Assembly (NCBI RefSeq): GCF_016862275.1
Contig: NZ_BOMQ01000061.1
Span: 1-64,000 of the forward strand
DNA from: Actinoplanes nipponensis
GTDB taxonomy: Bacteria > Actinomycetota > Actinomycetes > Mycobacteriales > Micromonosporaceae
Length of the DNA: 64,000 bases
Direction: 5' to 3'
Part shown: positions 50,440 to 59,980 of the stretch, one piece after another
How the letters are laid out: each line of letters starts with the position of its first letter
Position numbering within the stretch: the stretch's first letter is position 1
Program-made: the position numbers and the translations under genes
Notes under the pieces: generated by a model
The model's database searches: none
What the model saw: only the letters and a program-made list of their open reading frames with translations
What the model was told of the DNA's origin: nothing

Positions 50440-51864
50440 CTACCGGCGGACGACGGGGAGCACGATGCGCGCGAACCAGGTGATCGTGGCGGCGACGATC
50501 GCCGCACGCACCCACATCAGCGCCCCGTCGGCGGACAGTTCCACAGTCGCGATCGCCACGGCGACCGCGACGGCCAGCTGCAGACGGAGCCGCCAGTCGG
50601 AGGCTGGAACCGGCGCCCACCGTCTCGCCCGCACCGTCAGGACGACGGACAGCAGGCAGTAGGCGACCAGGGTGGCGGCCGCGGAACCCTCCAGTCCGAA
50701 GCGCGGGATCCACCAGATGTTGAGGGCGACGTTGGCGGCCGCCGCGACGAGGGTGCAGACGGCGATGTCGGCCGTGCGGTCCCGGGCGGTCAACGCGCGG
50801 CTGACCGCCAGATGCGCGGCGAACGGCACCGCGGTGACCACGACGAGCAGAACGACCATCGACAGGCTCTCCGGCCGGTACGACGGCGGCGCCCACACCC
50901 GCAGGATCAGCGGCGTGCCGGCGGCGAATCCGATCAACAACGGCACCAGCAGGCGGTAGAGGATGTCCCGGCTGGCCGCCAGGACCCGGATGCGGTTCTC
51001 GCCGTCGGCGAGGGCGAAGAAGCGCGGCATCCAGGTGGAGTGCAGCACCGACAGCAACAGCAGCGGCATCGATGCCACGTTGTACGCCACCTGGTACCGA
51101 GCGACGGCGTCCTCGCCCATCGCACCCTGGATGAGCAGGCGGTCGGCCGTCGAGAGCACGAAGGTGCCCAGCACCGCCGGCACCAGCGGGACGGCGAAGC
51201 GCACGGCGTCGGCCACCATCGGCAGGTCGCGGCGGTCGATGGAGCGGGGCGGAGCGAGCATCAGGCCCAGCACCATGGCCGCCAACTGGGCCACGGTCTG
51301 GCCGGCCAGGAAGTTCTCCGCGCTCGGGTGCTGCCAGGCGATCAGGCCGAGGCTGGCCGCCTCGGCCACCACCGACTGGAACAGGCTGACCGCCGCGAAG
51401 GCCGGCAGACGTTCCTGGCTGCGCAGCAGCGCGAGGGACGCCCCCGTGATCGCGGACAGGCCGGCCCAGACGACGGAGATCCGCAGGGCGACGAGCTGGT
51501 CCAGCATGTCGAGGGGCCGGGCCCAGAACGCGACGGTGCCGAGCGCCGCCACGGTGACCGAAGCGGTCAGTGCCACCGACACCGCCAACACCTTGGCCGC
51601 GTCGCGCCGGCCGTGGGGTAGTTCGTGTTGCCGCTGGATCGCGGTCTGCAGGCCGAAACCGCCGACCACGAACAGCACCTGCATGACGGCGTTGCAGGAT
51701 GCGACGACGCCGAACTCGCCACTGCCCAGGACCCGCGTGATGACCGGCGTCAGGATCGCCGCGCCCAGCAGCTGCACCGCCCACAGCACCATGTACAGCG
51801 AATCGCGGCCGAAGAGGCGGGAGAGCTGGTGGTCCACCACCGGGGGTTTCACGGTACGGGTCAT
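50440..51864 (-). CDS. Polysaccharide flippase (Wzx/MOP superfamily)
   Basis: A 474-aa membrane protein with about 12-14 hydrophobic segments and the MOP pattern. These include an N-terminal LFGRDSLYMVLWAVQLLGAAILTPVITRVLG, STADRLLIQGAMG in the middle and GLEGSAAATLVAYCLL near the end. It should flip lipid-linked repeat units across the membrane. ATG 51864 overlaps the stop of the upstream gene (ATGA), so the two are coupled. It belongs to the leftward exopolysaccharide operon. Confidence 0.9.
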   Translation of the reverse strand: MTRTVKPPVVDHQLSRLFGRDSLYMVLWAVQLLGAAILTPVITRVLGSGEFGVVASCNAVMQVLFVVGGFGLQTAIQRQHELPHGRRDAAKVLAVSVALTASVTVAALGTVAFWARPLDMLDQLVALRISVVWAGLSAITGASLALLRSQERLPAFAAVSLFQSVVAEAASLGLIAWQHPSAENFLAGQTVAQLAAMVLGLMLAPPRSIDRRDLPMVADAVRFAVPLVPAVLGTFVLSTADRLLIQGAMGEDAVARYQVAYNVASMPLLLLSVLHSTWMPRFFALADGENRIRVLAASRDILYRLLVPLLIGFAAGTPLILRVWAPPSYRPESLSMVVLLVVVTAVPFAAHLAVSRALTARDRTADIAVCTLVAAAANVALNIWWIPRFGLEGSAAATLVAYCLLSVVLTVRARRWAPVPASDWRLRLQLAVAVAVAIATVELSADGALMWVRAAIVAATITWFARIVLPVVRR

Positions 51865-54188
51865 CGCGGCGCCGCCGACCGTCGGCGCGGCTGGTGGTAC
51901 TCGAACAGCACCGTACCCCCGGCCTCGTACCTCACCGACCAGCCCGGCATGGTCCGCAGGGCCTCGCGGAGCCGAGCGAAGGTCTCGGGCCGCTCCAGTC
52001 CGTACTCCCATCCGTAGACCGACGAGGTGGGCGACCAGAGCGCGAAGATCCGGGCCGGACGGCCGTCCCGCCGGGAGTAGGCCACGATGGCTTTCGTCAG
52101 CCGGCGGGACCGGGCCGTGGCGGTTTCGACCGGCGGGACCGCCCCGGGCGGCTCCACCGTCTCGCGTTCCACCGAGAGATGCGTCAGGTCCTCGGTCGGC
52201 GGGCTGCTCGGCAGATCACCCGGGCCCAGCATGAGCAGGTAGCCGACGCTGCCCGGGGGCATGGGCGTGCTGCGGAACTGGTGGAACGCCTGCCGGTCGG
52301 TGGGCCGGATGACGTTGGCCGCATCCATCCCGAACGACGCCACCAGGAAGGTCGTGCTCAGGACCGCGAGGATGGCCACCAACGCCACGTTGGGCCGGTT
52401 CGCCGACATGCTGCGGAACGACTGGGCAGCGAGCAGGGCGAGCCACGGCAGGCCGAACAGGGTGGCCCGGAAGATGCCCTCCTGGCCGTACGGGTTGACC
52501 GCGATGACGAGCAGGCCCGAGATCGGCGCGCAGGCCAGCGCCCACACCTCGATGCCGCGTCGTCGTCGGTAGACCACCGCGGCCGCGGTGGCGCCCAGGA
52601 TCAGGATGCCGCCGACCAGCGCCCACACCGTCAGGTCGACCACGACGAGCCGTTCCAGACCCGGGGCGGTGGCGGTGGCGGGCGGCCGGAAGTTCTTGGC
52701 GTTGCCCACTTCCCCGAAGTACACGAACTCCTTGAGCGCCGACCAGTGTGATGCGGCCCAGGCGACGGCCGGCGCCAGCACGGTGGCCGGCAGCCACCAC
52801 GGCCGGATCTGCCGGAAGACGGCCAGGATGCACATCGTCCCGCCGACGATGTACGGGCTCAGCTGGTGCGATGTCGCCAGGGCGCAGCCCGCGCCGGTGA
52901 GGGCGACCACCTTCATCCGGGAGTCGTAGTGCGACAACGCGATGGCGACGATCAGCAGACCCAGGACGAAACCGACCGACTGGGGGGAGAAGTAGTCGGC
53001 GCCGATCGGGTCCGCCAGCACGGCCAGCGCCACGGCGACCCAGGCGGTCGTGCGCGACTTGAGCACGGTGCCGGCCAGGAACCGCAGCGCGCAGAGCCGG
53101 AAGAAGCCCAGCAGCACGGGCCACGCCTGGGCCAACCGCATCGGATCGCGGATGCCCGCGATGTCGCTCACCCAGGCCATGGCGGCGAAGTAGCCCGGCC
53201 AGGCGCTGTAGACGGCGACCGTGGTGTTCATCTGATGCACGGTGCGGATCTGCTGCACGAAGTCGACGTGCTTGGAGGCGGACTGTGAGCGCGGACCGTC
53301 GTAGACGAGCGCCGGCGTGCCCGTGAGGATGAGGACGAGGATCAGCACCGCGATCGCGACCGAGGCGTCACTGCTGGCCCGGGACACGGCGAACGACAGC
53401 AGGACGAGCAGCAGACCGGCGTACCAGAGGGGTCCGATGACCGGGAGGAAGCCCCACAGCCCGGGGTCGGTGTGGCGATGGGTCAACGCGGCGACGAGGC
53501 AGATCGCACCGCCGCCGAGGGAGAGCAGCAGCGACAAGTTGACGTGTTTACGGGCGAGCCGGACCAGCGAGCGGCGTAGCCGTACGAGCCGGTCCGCTCC
53601 GGGCGGGTTCGCACGGCCACGCGTCGATCGGCGGTCCCGCACGGCGATCCGGCAACCCAGGACGTGCAGCGGGACGGTGACGACGGCCAGGGCGACAAAG
53701 GCCGTGGCCGGATGCCAGGCCCGGGTCTGCAACATCACGGTGCCCACGAACGTGGGCACGCACAGCGTCGTCAGGGCGGTCATGGCGAGCCGGGTGGGCA
53801 GCCGCATGCTCCTGGCCAGCACCCACGGCGCTCCGCCCAGCCCGATCAGGACGTAGAACACCAGACCGACGGTCCGCGCGACGGGCGCCTGCGCCGCGAA
53901 CCCGATGCTGCCCACCATGAGCATCACCAGGCTCGACGCTGAAATGATCAAGCGGTGGTCGGAGGTGTCGCGCGTGTACGGCGACGCGTTGCTGCTGGAC
54001 GACAGATTCTCGGTGAAGTTCCAGTCCCGGCGCGGCCGGGAACGGTAGATCCGGCCCAGCTCCCGGCCGGTGGCCGTCCCGGGCGGCGCACCGGCCACGT
54101 GATCGGCCGATACCGCCGTGCGGTCCTCGGGCTCGGCGGGGCGGCTCAGCCGGCCGGTCCGGGCGACGACACCACGGTAGGTCGTCAC
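51861..54188 (-). CDS. Large polytopic membrane protein, polymerase- or GT-C-like
   Basis: A 775-aa protein. A cytoplasmic N-terminal stretch (about 1-80) precedes around 14 hydrophobic segments; the last 150 residues (from about 620) form an extracytoplasmic domain ending in a YEAGGTVLFEYH strand. The layout suits a polysaccharide polymerase (Wzy-like) or a GT-C glycosyltransferase. No clear DxD motif is seen in the first outer loop, so the choice is open. GTG 54188 overlaps the preceding gene's stop (GTGA). Confidence 0.8.
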   Translation of the reverse strand: MTTYRGVVARTGRLSRPAEPEDRTAVSADHVAGAPPGTATGRELGRIYRSRPRRDWNFTENLSSSSNASPYTRDTSDHRLIISASSLVMLMVGSIGFAAQAPVARTVGLVFYVLIGLGGAPWVLARSMRLPTRLAMTALTTLCVPTFVGTVMLQTRAWHPATAFVALAVVTVPLHVLGCRIAVRDRRSTRGRANPPGADRLVRLRRSLVRLARKHVNLSLLLSLGGGAICLVAALTHRHTDPGLWGFLPVIGPLWYAGLLLVLLSFAVSRASSDASVAIAVLILVLILTGTPALVYDGPRSQSASKHVDFVQQIRTVHQMNTTVAVYSAWPGYFAAMAWVSDIAGIRDPMRLAQAWPVLLGFFRLCALRFLAGTVLKSRTTAWVAVALAVLADPIGADYFSPQSVGFVLGLLIVAIALSHYDSRMKVVALTGAGCALATSHQLSPYIVGGTMCILAVFRQIRPWWLPATVLAPAVAWAASHWSALKEFVYFGEVGNAKNFRPPATATAPGLERLVVVDLTVWALVGGILILGATAAAVVYRRRRGIEVWALACAPISGLLVIAVNPYGQEGIFRATLFGLPWLALLAAQSFRSMSANRPNVALVAILAVLSTTFLVASFGMDAANVIRPTDRQAFHQFRSTPMPPGSVGYLLMLGPGDLPSSPPTEDLTHLSVERETVEPPGAVPPVETATARSRRLTKAIVAYSRRDGRPARIFALWSPTSSVYGWEYGLERPETFARLREALRTMPGWSVRYEAGGTVLFEYHQPRRRSAAPR

Positions 54189-55540
54189 CGGCCGGTCCCG
54201 CGGGGCGGCGTCGGCGGGCTGGCCGATCTCGGTCCGTTACCCCTGGCCCGGCGTCGGGCCTGCGCATAGAGCAGCGGGCCGGCGACGAAGCCGGCGAACT
54301 CGCGACGGAGCATCCCGGGCGGCGCCGCCGCGCCGGGGGAGAGCCGGCGGTTGGTGTCCAGCCGGATCCGGCCCAGCTTGACCGCTCCGGCCGGCAGGCG
54401 GCCCAGGACCCCGGGCAGGGTGGACCGCTGCGTCAACAGCTTCGTCAGGAACGCCGTGAGCCCGGTGCCGTACCCGTACATCTGCCGGGCCAGCGAGGCG
54501 AGATCGGCCCGGTGGTGGTGCCACACCAGCGCGGAGGGCTCGTAGGCGATCGCCCCGCCGGACCGCAGGACCCGGACGAACACGTCGAGGTCCTCACCGC
54601 CGCGGGTCCGGGTGCCGGCGCCCAGCGCCTCGTCGAACCCGCCCAGTTCGATCAGGCTCTCCCGGATGAAGCCGAAGCTGGCCCCGGTGCCGAAGATTCC
54701 CGCGGAGTACGGATAGAGGACGCCGCGCCGGGAGGCCGGTGACATGTCGAACAACTGCGGCGCGCACCGCGACGACCACGACGACGTACGGGCGTCGAAG
54801 TAGGACTCGGCATCGTTGGTGATCGAGGCGGTGCACACCAGGCCGGTCACGCACCGCACGTCGGGGCGCCGGCGGAAACCCTTGACGATCCCGTGCACCC
54901 AGTACGGATCCACGGAGACGTCGTCGTCGGTGTAGGCCAGATAGGTGCCCCGCGCCGCGCTGAGGCCCTTGTTGCGGGCGCAGGAGAGACCGGGCCGTGG
55001 TTCGCACTCGTACCGGAAGCGCGGGTCGTCCCGCTGGATGCTCTCGACGAGCCGGCGGGTCGACGCGTCGTCCGGGGCGTTGTCCACGATGAGGAACTCG
55101 ACGGCCGGGTAGGTCACCGCGGCCAGCCGCTCCAGGCAGGCCGCCAGCATGTCGGCGCGATTGCGGGTGCAGACCACCACGGAGACGAGCTCCGCCGGCT
55201 CCACCTGTTCAGGGCACCGGTCGGTGGCCGACGGCGGCCGCCCGCCGACGGGGGTGGCGGCCTGCCCCTCCGCCCGCAGATGAGCCTGGATGGGCTCGTG
55301 CAGCTGCTCCCACGCCACCGCCACCAGCGCACTGCCGTCGTGGGGATCGGTGGGCATGGGCACCGTGACGTAACCGATGGGTTCTCGGTGCAGCCGTACC
55401 AGGACGCGGGCGCGGTCCTCGCCCGCAGGTGGCACGACGGAGGTCAGGCCCCCTCCGCCGGACAGTTCGAACTCGCAACACCAGATGCCACCGCGTGCCG
55501 CGGCGGGATCGACTGGCCACTCCATCTTGGGCTTCCGCAC
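54185..55540 (-). CDS. GT2-family glycosyltransferase
   Basis: A 451-aa protein. Residues 1-110 are an unrecognised N-terminal extension with FELSGGGGLTSVV and RVLVRLHREPIGYVTVP, found on some actinobacterial transferases. The GT2 domain begins near 117 (LVSVVVCTRNRADMLAACL) with the TDDDV metal-binding motif and GGEDLDVFVRVLRSGG. It should add a sugar to the exopolysaccharide unit on the inner face. GTG 55540 is two bases after the upstream stop; ATG 55525 with GGAAG before it is an alternative. Confidence 0.9.
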   Translation of the reverse strand: MRKPKMEWPVDPAAARGGIWCCEFELSGGGGLTSVVPPAGEDRARVLVRLHREPIGYVTVPMPTDPHDGSALVAVAWEQLHEPIQAHLRAEGQAATPVGGRPPSATDRCPEQVEPAELVSVVVCTRNRADMLAACLERLAAVTYPAVEFLIVDNAPDDASTRRLVESIQRDDPRFRYECEPRPGLSCARNKGLSAARGTYLAYTDDDVSVDPYWVHGIVKGFRRRPDVRCVTGLVCTASITNDAESYFDARTSSWSSRCAPQLFDMSPASRRGVLYPYSAGIFGTGASFGFIRESLIELGGFDEALGAGTRTRGGEDLDVFVRVLRSGGAIAYEPSALVWHHHRADLASLARQMYGYGTGLTAFLTKLLTQRSTLPGVLGRLPAGAVKLGRIRLDTNRRLSPGAAAPPGMLRREFAGFVAGPLLYAQARRRARGNGPRSASPPTPPRGTGR

Positions 55541-55542
55541 TT

Positions 55543-57357
55543 CTATCCGTTCCGAATCTGATCGGTGCTGCTGGTCAGGGCCGGCGCCGGCGGGTTACGG
55601 GCGGGCCGGCGCCACGGTGCGATCAGCCGGCCGGGTCCGAACCGGGTCGCGGCCCGCACCATCGGGCCCGGCCGGCACTCCCACCTCGATTCCGGTCGCT
55701 CCAGGAGCTCCCGGAGCCGGCTCACCGACATCTCCTGGCCCACTTCGATGCGCGGCAGCGCGAATCTGTTCGCCGCCGAGGGCGTCGGCACCCGTCCGGT
55801 CAACGCGAGCGCCGCGCTGTAGCCGGCCTGTCGGACGCCGTGGCGGACCCGGAAATCGTGCTCGCCGTACGGGTAGGCGATGAGACGCGGTGGTGGCAGA
55901 CCGAGCGCCGCGAGATCCGCGCGCGGCCGCGCGAGTTCCCCGGTGAGCTGCCGTCCGTCGGCCGACCTGAGATGGGCGTGGGTGTGGGAGTGGGCTGCGA
56001 TCTCCCAACCGTCCCGGCTCAGCGCCCGTAGCTGCGCGCCGTTCAGCAGGGACTGCCGGGTCGCCCCCCGGCTCTCGTCCCACGCGTTGTGACCGCCGAG
56101 CTGACCGGTGACCACACAGACCACGGCCGGTATGGCGAGCCGGGCGAGTAGTGGAGCCGCGTGCTGCAGCAGGCTCTCGTAGCCGTCGTCGAAGGTGAGC
56201 ATGATGCTGCGCTCCGGCAACGCACCGCACCCGTCCAGGAAGGACAGCAGCTGCCCGGCGTCGATGAAGGTGTGCCCGTCGGCCAGCAGACGGATGATCT
56301 GCTCCTCGAAACGCTGCGGGTGCACCGCGTAGGGGCCGACCACCGGATCGTCGATGTCGAGGACCGCGTGGTAGGCCAGGATGCGGAGGTCCGTCCCGCG
56401 ATGCCGGGTGATGCCGCCCCCCGCGCGCACTCCCGCCCAGTAGGCGACGTCCCGGGTACGCGCGAAGAGCCACTCGGTGGGCCGATCCATGTGCCCGTCC
56501 TCGACCCGGCGCACGACTGCGGACTGCACCCGCCGGCGGACGGCTGGTGGCCCGGTCGCGGCCAGGCGGACGAGGCGGCCCGTCACCGTGTCGCCCCGGT
56601 GCTGGTCCCACAGGCCCGATCCGATCGCCCGGTGCTTGCGGGACAACCGGGCGTCGGCGCACCCCGCCTGCCACCACTGGGCGATGTTCTGCGCGGGGCT
56701 GACGACGTACCGCTGATGGGAGATCGCGCCCGCCGCATAGGCGACGCGGGTCCTGCTCTGCAGCAGCCGGAAGAAGAAGTCGGTGTCCTCCCCGCCGAAG
56801 GACCCGCCCGCGGTGAGACTCTCGTCGAAGCCGTGGACAGCGGCGAAGCAGCTGGCCCGCACGGACAGTTGCCCGGTCAGGAAGTCCGCGACGCCGAGCC
56901 GTCCGCCGTGCCGGGCCAGCCGGCGGCGGCGCTGCTCGGTCCACCGGGCGACCCCTCTGGTCAGCAGCGTCACCGGCGAGTCCGGATGCAGGGGGATGTC
57001 GCCGACCACGGCGTCGGCCCCGTCCGCCAGCAGCCGCTCGTGCTCGATCAGCAACCGACGGTCGATGCACATGTCGTCATCGAGGAACAGCAGGTAGCGC
57101 CCGCGGGCTGCCCGCGCGCCGCAGTTGCGGGCGGCGGCGGCACCGGTGTTGCCCTGGCGGAGGCGAACGAGCGGGATCGACAGCTCGAGGTCGCACAGTG
57201 CCTCGTAGGTGCCGTCGGTGGATCCGTCGACGACCACGATGAGCTCGCACGGCCACGGCCGTTCCGCGGCGGCGATCGACTGGATGCTTCCCAGCACGAC
57301 GTCGCGTCGATCGAACGTCGGCACGATGATGCTGAACATGCAGGTCGTAGAGTTCAC
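55543..57357 (-). CDS. GT2 glycosyltransferase fused to polysaccharide deacetylase
   Basis: A 604-aa two-domain enzyme. The GT2 domain is residues 1-about 290 (FSIIVPTFDRRDVVL, VVDGSTDGT, LFLDDDMC, GGEDTDFFFRLLQ). From about 330 a carbohydrate esterase 4 (NodB) domain follows, with the TFDDG Asp motif, the SHTHAH metal-His motif and YPYGEHD. It could add and then de-N-acetylate an amino sugar, although the deacetylase should act on material within reach in the cytoplasm. GTG 57357 follows AGAGAG; the frame stays open to a GTGA overlap at 57480 and ATG 57339 is also possible. Confidence 0.88.
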   Translation of the reverse strand: MNSTTCMFSIIVPTFDRRDVVLGSIQSIAAAERPWPCELIVVVDGSTDGTYEALCDLELSIPLVRLRQGNTGAAAARNCGARAARGRYLLFLDDDMCIDRRLLIEHERLLADGADAVVGDIPLHPDSPVTLLTRGVARWTEQRRRRLARHGGRLGVADFLTGQLSVRASCFAAVHGFDESLTAGGSFGGEDTDFFFRLLQSRTRVAYAAGAISHQRYVVSPAQNIAQWWQAGCADARLSRKHRAIGSGLWDQHRGDTVTGRLVRLAATGPPAVRRRVQSAVVRRVEDGHMDRPTEWLFARTRDVAYWAGVRAGGGITRHRGTDLRILAYHAVLDIDDPVVGPYAVHPQRFEEQIIRLLADGHTFIDAGQLLSFLDGCGALPERSIMLTFDDGYESLLQHAAPLLARLAIPAVVCVVTGQLGGHNAWDESRGATRQSLLNGAQLRALSRDGWEIAAHSHTHAHLRSADGRQLTGELARPRADLAALGLPPPRLIAYPYGEHDFRVRHGVRQAGYSAALALTGRVPTPSAANRFALPRIEVGQEMSVSRLRELLERPESRWECRPGPMVRAATRFGPGRLIAPWRRPARNPPAPALTSSTDQIRNG

Positions 57358-57476
57358 GGCCCATCTCTCTGCGTGGTCTTCACCACGGCTCGTCGTCATA
57401 CACGGGGGCGGCACCCCATGGGTCGACGCGTGTGCTGATACGACCTCGCGGGTAGCCGGTGCGCCGCCCTGCGAGG

Positions 57477-58511
57477 TCACAGACCGCGCGGTGTGTCGGT
57501 GCCCAGCGGGCCGGCGCCGGGCTGCGGTCGCGGTGGCGGCCGGCGAGGAGAGAGGTAGCCCGTCACGGTCGCCGACAGCCCGACCACGATCGCGCCCGCC
57601 TGCAGGAATTTCCGCGGATGCCGCACCGAACCGCCGATTCCGCGCAGGACCCCGGCCGGTAGCACGGCCCTGACGTATCGGCGCTCCGCCGCCAGCGCCG
57701 CCTGCGTGGTGGTCAAGCGGGCGACTGCGCGCTTGGAGCGTCCCTCGTGGTAGCAGCGCCTGACGAAGTACGAGAGTGTCTGCCGGGCGACCGGCACGAA
57801 GTGGTCGACGTAGGCGTCGGGCTCCAGCACCACCCGGCTCTCCGGGCGCCGGCTGGCCGCCCGGATGCAGAACTCGGTCTCCTCACATCCGACCGGCAGC
57901 GCTCCGACCCGACCGACGGCGTCCGAGAAACCACCCACCGCGGCGAAGACGGAACGCCGGACGGCCATCGACGCGCCGATGGGGTTGCGGATGGGCGACC
58001 GCCGGGTGGGCAAGCCGCGGTAGCTGCAGCCGACCACCCATCCGAACTCGGCGGGGAACCAGCCCGGCGCGGCGCCGCCTTCCCAGCGGGGCGCCACGCT
58101 CGTGCCGACGACCACGACGTGCCGTTCGGTGAAGGCGTGGCGCACCCGTTCGAGCCAACCGGCCCGCGGTACCGCGTCGTCGTCGAGGAAGACCACGATG
58201 TCGCCGGCGCTGGCGCGGACACCCGTGTTGCGCGCCTCGGACAGCCCGCGGACGCCCTGGTTGGCCAGCACACGCACGCCGTCGAGCTCCTGCCGGGCCC
58301 GGGCCAGCAGCGCGTCGTTGTGGTCCACGACGACGATCACTTCGTCGCCGGGTCGAACCTGATCGCGCACGGCCGCGCAGGCGTCCGTCAGGTCCGCCCA
58401 TCGTTGCTGGGTGTAACAGCAGATGACGACGCTGGCCGAGGTCTGCGGGGCCGTCAGCGCGGTGGCCACTGCGGCCACCGGTGCGGAGGAGGCCGCCGGA
58501 TCGGCGCTCAC
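57477..58511 (-). CDS. GT2-family glycosyltransferase
   Basis: A 344-aa GT2 enzyme: SVVICCYTQQRWADLTDA, VVVDHND, SEARNTGVRASAGDIVVFLDDDAVP (metal-binding DDD) and GCEETEFCIRA. The C-terminal 60 residues have a hydrophobic segment (AGAIVVGLSATVTGYL) that may hold it to the membrane. GTG 58511 overlaps the upstream stop by 4 bp (GTGA). Confidence 0.9.
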   Translation of the reverse strand: MSADPAASSAPVAAVATALTAPQTSASVVICCYTQQRWADLTDACAAVRDQVRPGDEVIVVVDHNDALLARARQELDGVRVLANQGVRGLSEARNTGVRASAGDIVVFLDDDAVPRAGWLERVRHAFTERHVVVVGTSVAPRWEGGAAPGWFPAEFGWVVGCSYRGLPTRRSPIRNPIGASMAVRRSVFAAVGGFSDAVGRVGALPVGCEETEFCIRAASRRPESRVVLEPDAYVDHFVPVARQTLSYFVRRCYHEGRSKRAVARLTTTQAALAAERRYVRAVLPAGVLRGIGGSVRHPRKFLQAGAIVVGLSATVTGYLSPRRPPPRPQPGAGPLGTDTPRGL

Positions 58512-59386
58512 CACAGGCCGGCTCCGGAGCTGACGGTGTCCGGCGCGTCCTCGCTCGGGGCGACGCCGCCGGGTGCGGCGGCACAGCGTGCCACGGACAC
58601 CTGAGGCTGGCGGCGCGGCCATTCCCGGGCGATGGTGCGCAGGACGCGCAGGCCGTCGGTGACGGCGTTGAGGTTGCTCGTGCCGTGGATGCGGCGATGC
58701 TCGAAGCTCGGCACCTCCCGCACTTTCAGCCCGGCCCGGGCCACCCGCAGGTTCAGCAGCGTCTCGATCTCGAACCCGTCACCCCACAACCGCCCGTCCC
58801 CGGCCGGCCGCGGGCTCGTGCTGTCGAGGTCGAAGATCGGCAGACAGTGCGCCCAGAACGCGTTGTAGCCGTAGCAGAGATCGCTGTAGCGGGTGCCGAA
58901 CAGGACGTTCACCATGCCGTTCAGCATCTTGTTGCCGGCGCGCCGCATGCGGGTGATGTCGGCGCTGCCGCCGGCCGACGCGAACCGCGAGCCCTTGGCG
59001 AAGTCCGCGCCACCGCGCAGGGCGTCGACGAACAGCGGGATCTCGCCGGGATCGGTGGAGCCGTCGGCGTCGATCATGACGATGATGTCGCCCACCGCGG
59101 CCGCGAAGCCGCAGGCCAACGCGTTGCCCTTGCCCTTGCGGTTCTGGGTCACGACGCGGATCCCCGGCCACAGCCGGCGCGCGACCTGCACCGTGTCGTC
59201 CACCGAACCGCCGTCGACCAGGATCACCTCGTCGACCTGGGGTATCCGGGACAGCACGTGGGGCAGGTTCTTCTCCTCGTTGAGGGCCGGCACCACAACG
59301 CTGACTTTCGGGCGCGGCCGGCGGGAGCCGAAGGTGTTCTCCGCCTCGCCCGGGGTCTTGTGTGCGCGACTCATGTATTCTGCCAT
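58508..59386 (-). CDS. GT2-family glycosyltransferase, dolichyl-phosphate-mannose-synthase-like
   Basis: A 292-aa GT2 protein of the DPM1-like type: VSVVVPALNEEKNLPHVL, EVILVDGGSVDDTVQ, GKGNALACGFAAAVGDIIVMIDADGSTDPGEI. It then has the GNKMLNGMVNVLFGTRYSDLCYGYNAFW segment typical of these enzymes. It may load a sugar on a polyprenyl phosphate or initiate the chain. ATG 59386 follows GGAGAGGG. It is the first gene of the leftward exopolysaccharide operon. Confidence 0.9.
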   Translation of the reverse strand: MAEYMSRAHKTPGEAENTFGSRRPRPKVSVVVPALNEEKNLPHVLSRIPQVDEVILVDGGSVDDTVQVARRLWPGIRVVTQNRKGKGNALACGFAAAVGDIIVMIDADGSTDPGEIPLFVDALRGGADFAKGSRFASAGGSADITRMRRAGNKMLNGMVNVLFGTRYSDLCYGYNAFWAHCLPIFDLDSTSPRPAGDGRLWGDGFEIETLLNLRVARAGLKVREVPSFEHRRIHGTSNLNAVTDGLRVLRTIAREWPRRQPQVSVARCAAAPGGVAPSEDAPDTVSSGAGLW

Positions 59387-59980
59387 TTCCCTCTCCGGGC
59401 AGTGCTGAGCCAAGACGATAATGGCTCGAATTGAAGGACCTTCGCGAATGTCGCGACGTGCAATTTTGCTCGACCCATAGCGTAGGGCAGCGAATAGGGA
59501 CGTCAAGGTGCTCAACGCCTAAATGACGTTCCGGGTCCGGTTGTCCGGGCAGGTGTGTTGATCCACACAACTCATCGAACGACCGCAAAGGTGGGCGTGT
59601 CCGCGCCGGACGCCGTATCCGATCCTTTACCAAGGACCGGGCGGCAGCCGCTTGACCTGGAACAACTGCGGCGATTCCCTCGTCGCCACCTTGTCGGCGG
59701 CCCCGGGGTGGGCGGCCCGGAGCGGATCGCCGGTCGGGCGGTCGAGTATGGTGCGTCTCCTCGTGAATGCCGACGTTCGCGGGCCCTTCGAGGGCAACCG
59801 ATTGATCACCTTCGGACCCGGGAGTTGATCGAGCGACGATGACATCCCTCGATTGTCGAACCGATACCGGATATCTCATCAAGGCGGGGTTCCCGCAGCG
59901 TGGGCCGCGATATTCGAGCGGCGCACGGTATCGGCCGGAAGGCGCCGGCACCTGACCATGGCAACGAATCGGAGGCTCCC
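59387..59980. promoter_or_regulatory. Long divergent control region of the exopolysaccharide locus
   Basis: The 594 bp between the leftward operon and the GT14 gene are AT-richer than the flanks and hold no credible gene. Promoters for both directions must lie here. I see no clear operator palindrome. Confidence 0.55.

Noticed and set aside
49742..51784. 680-codon minus-strand frame overlapping the flippase gene
   Set aside because: It is a second frame of the same strand. The flippase frame has membrane segments and a coupled start; this one is Arg/Gly-rich.
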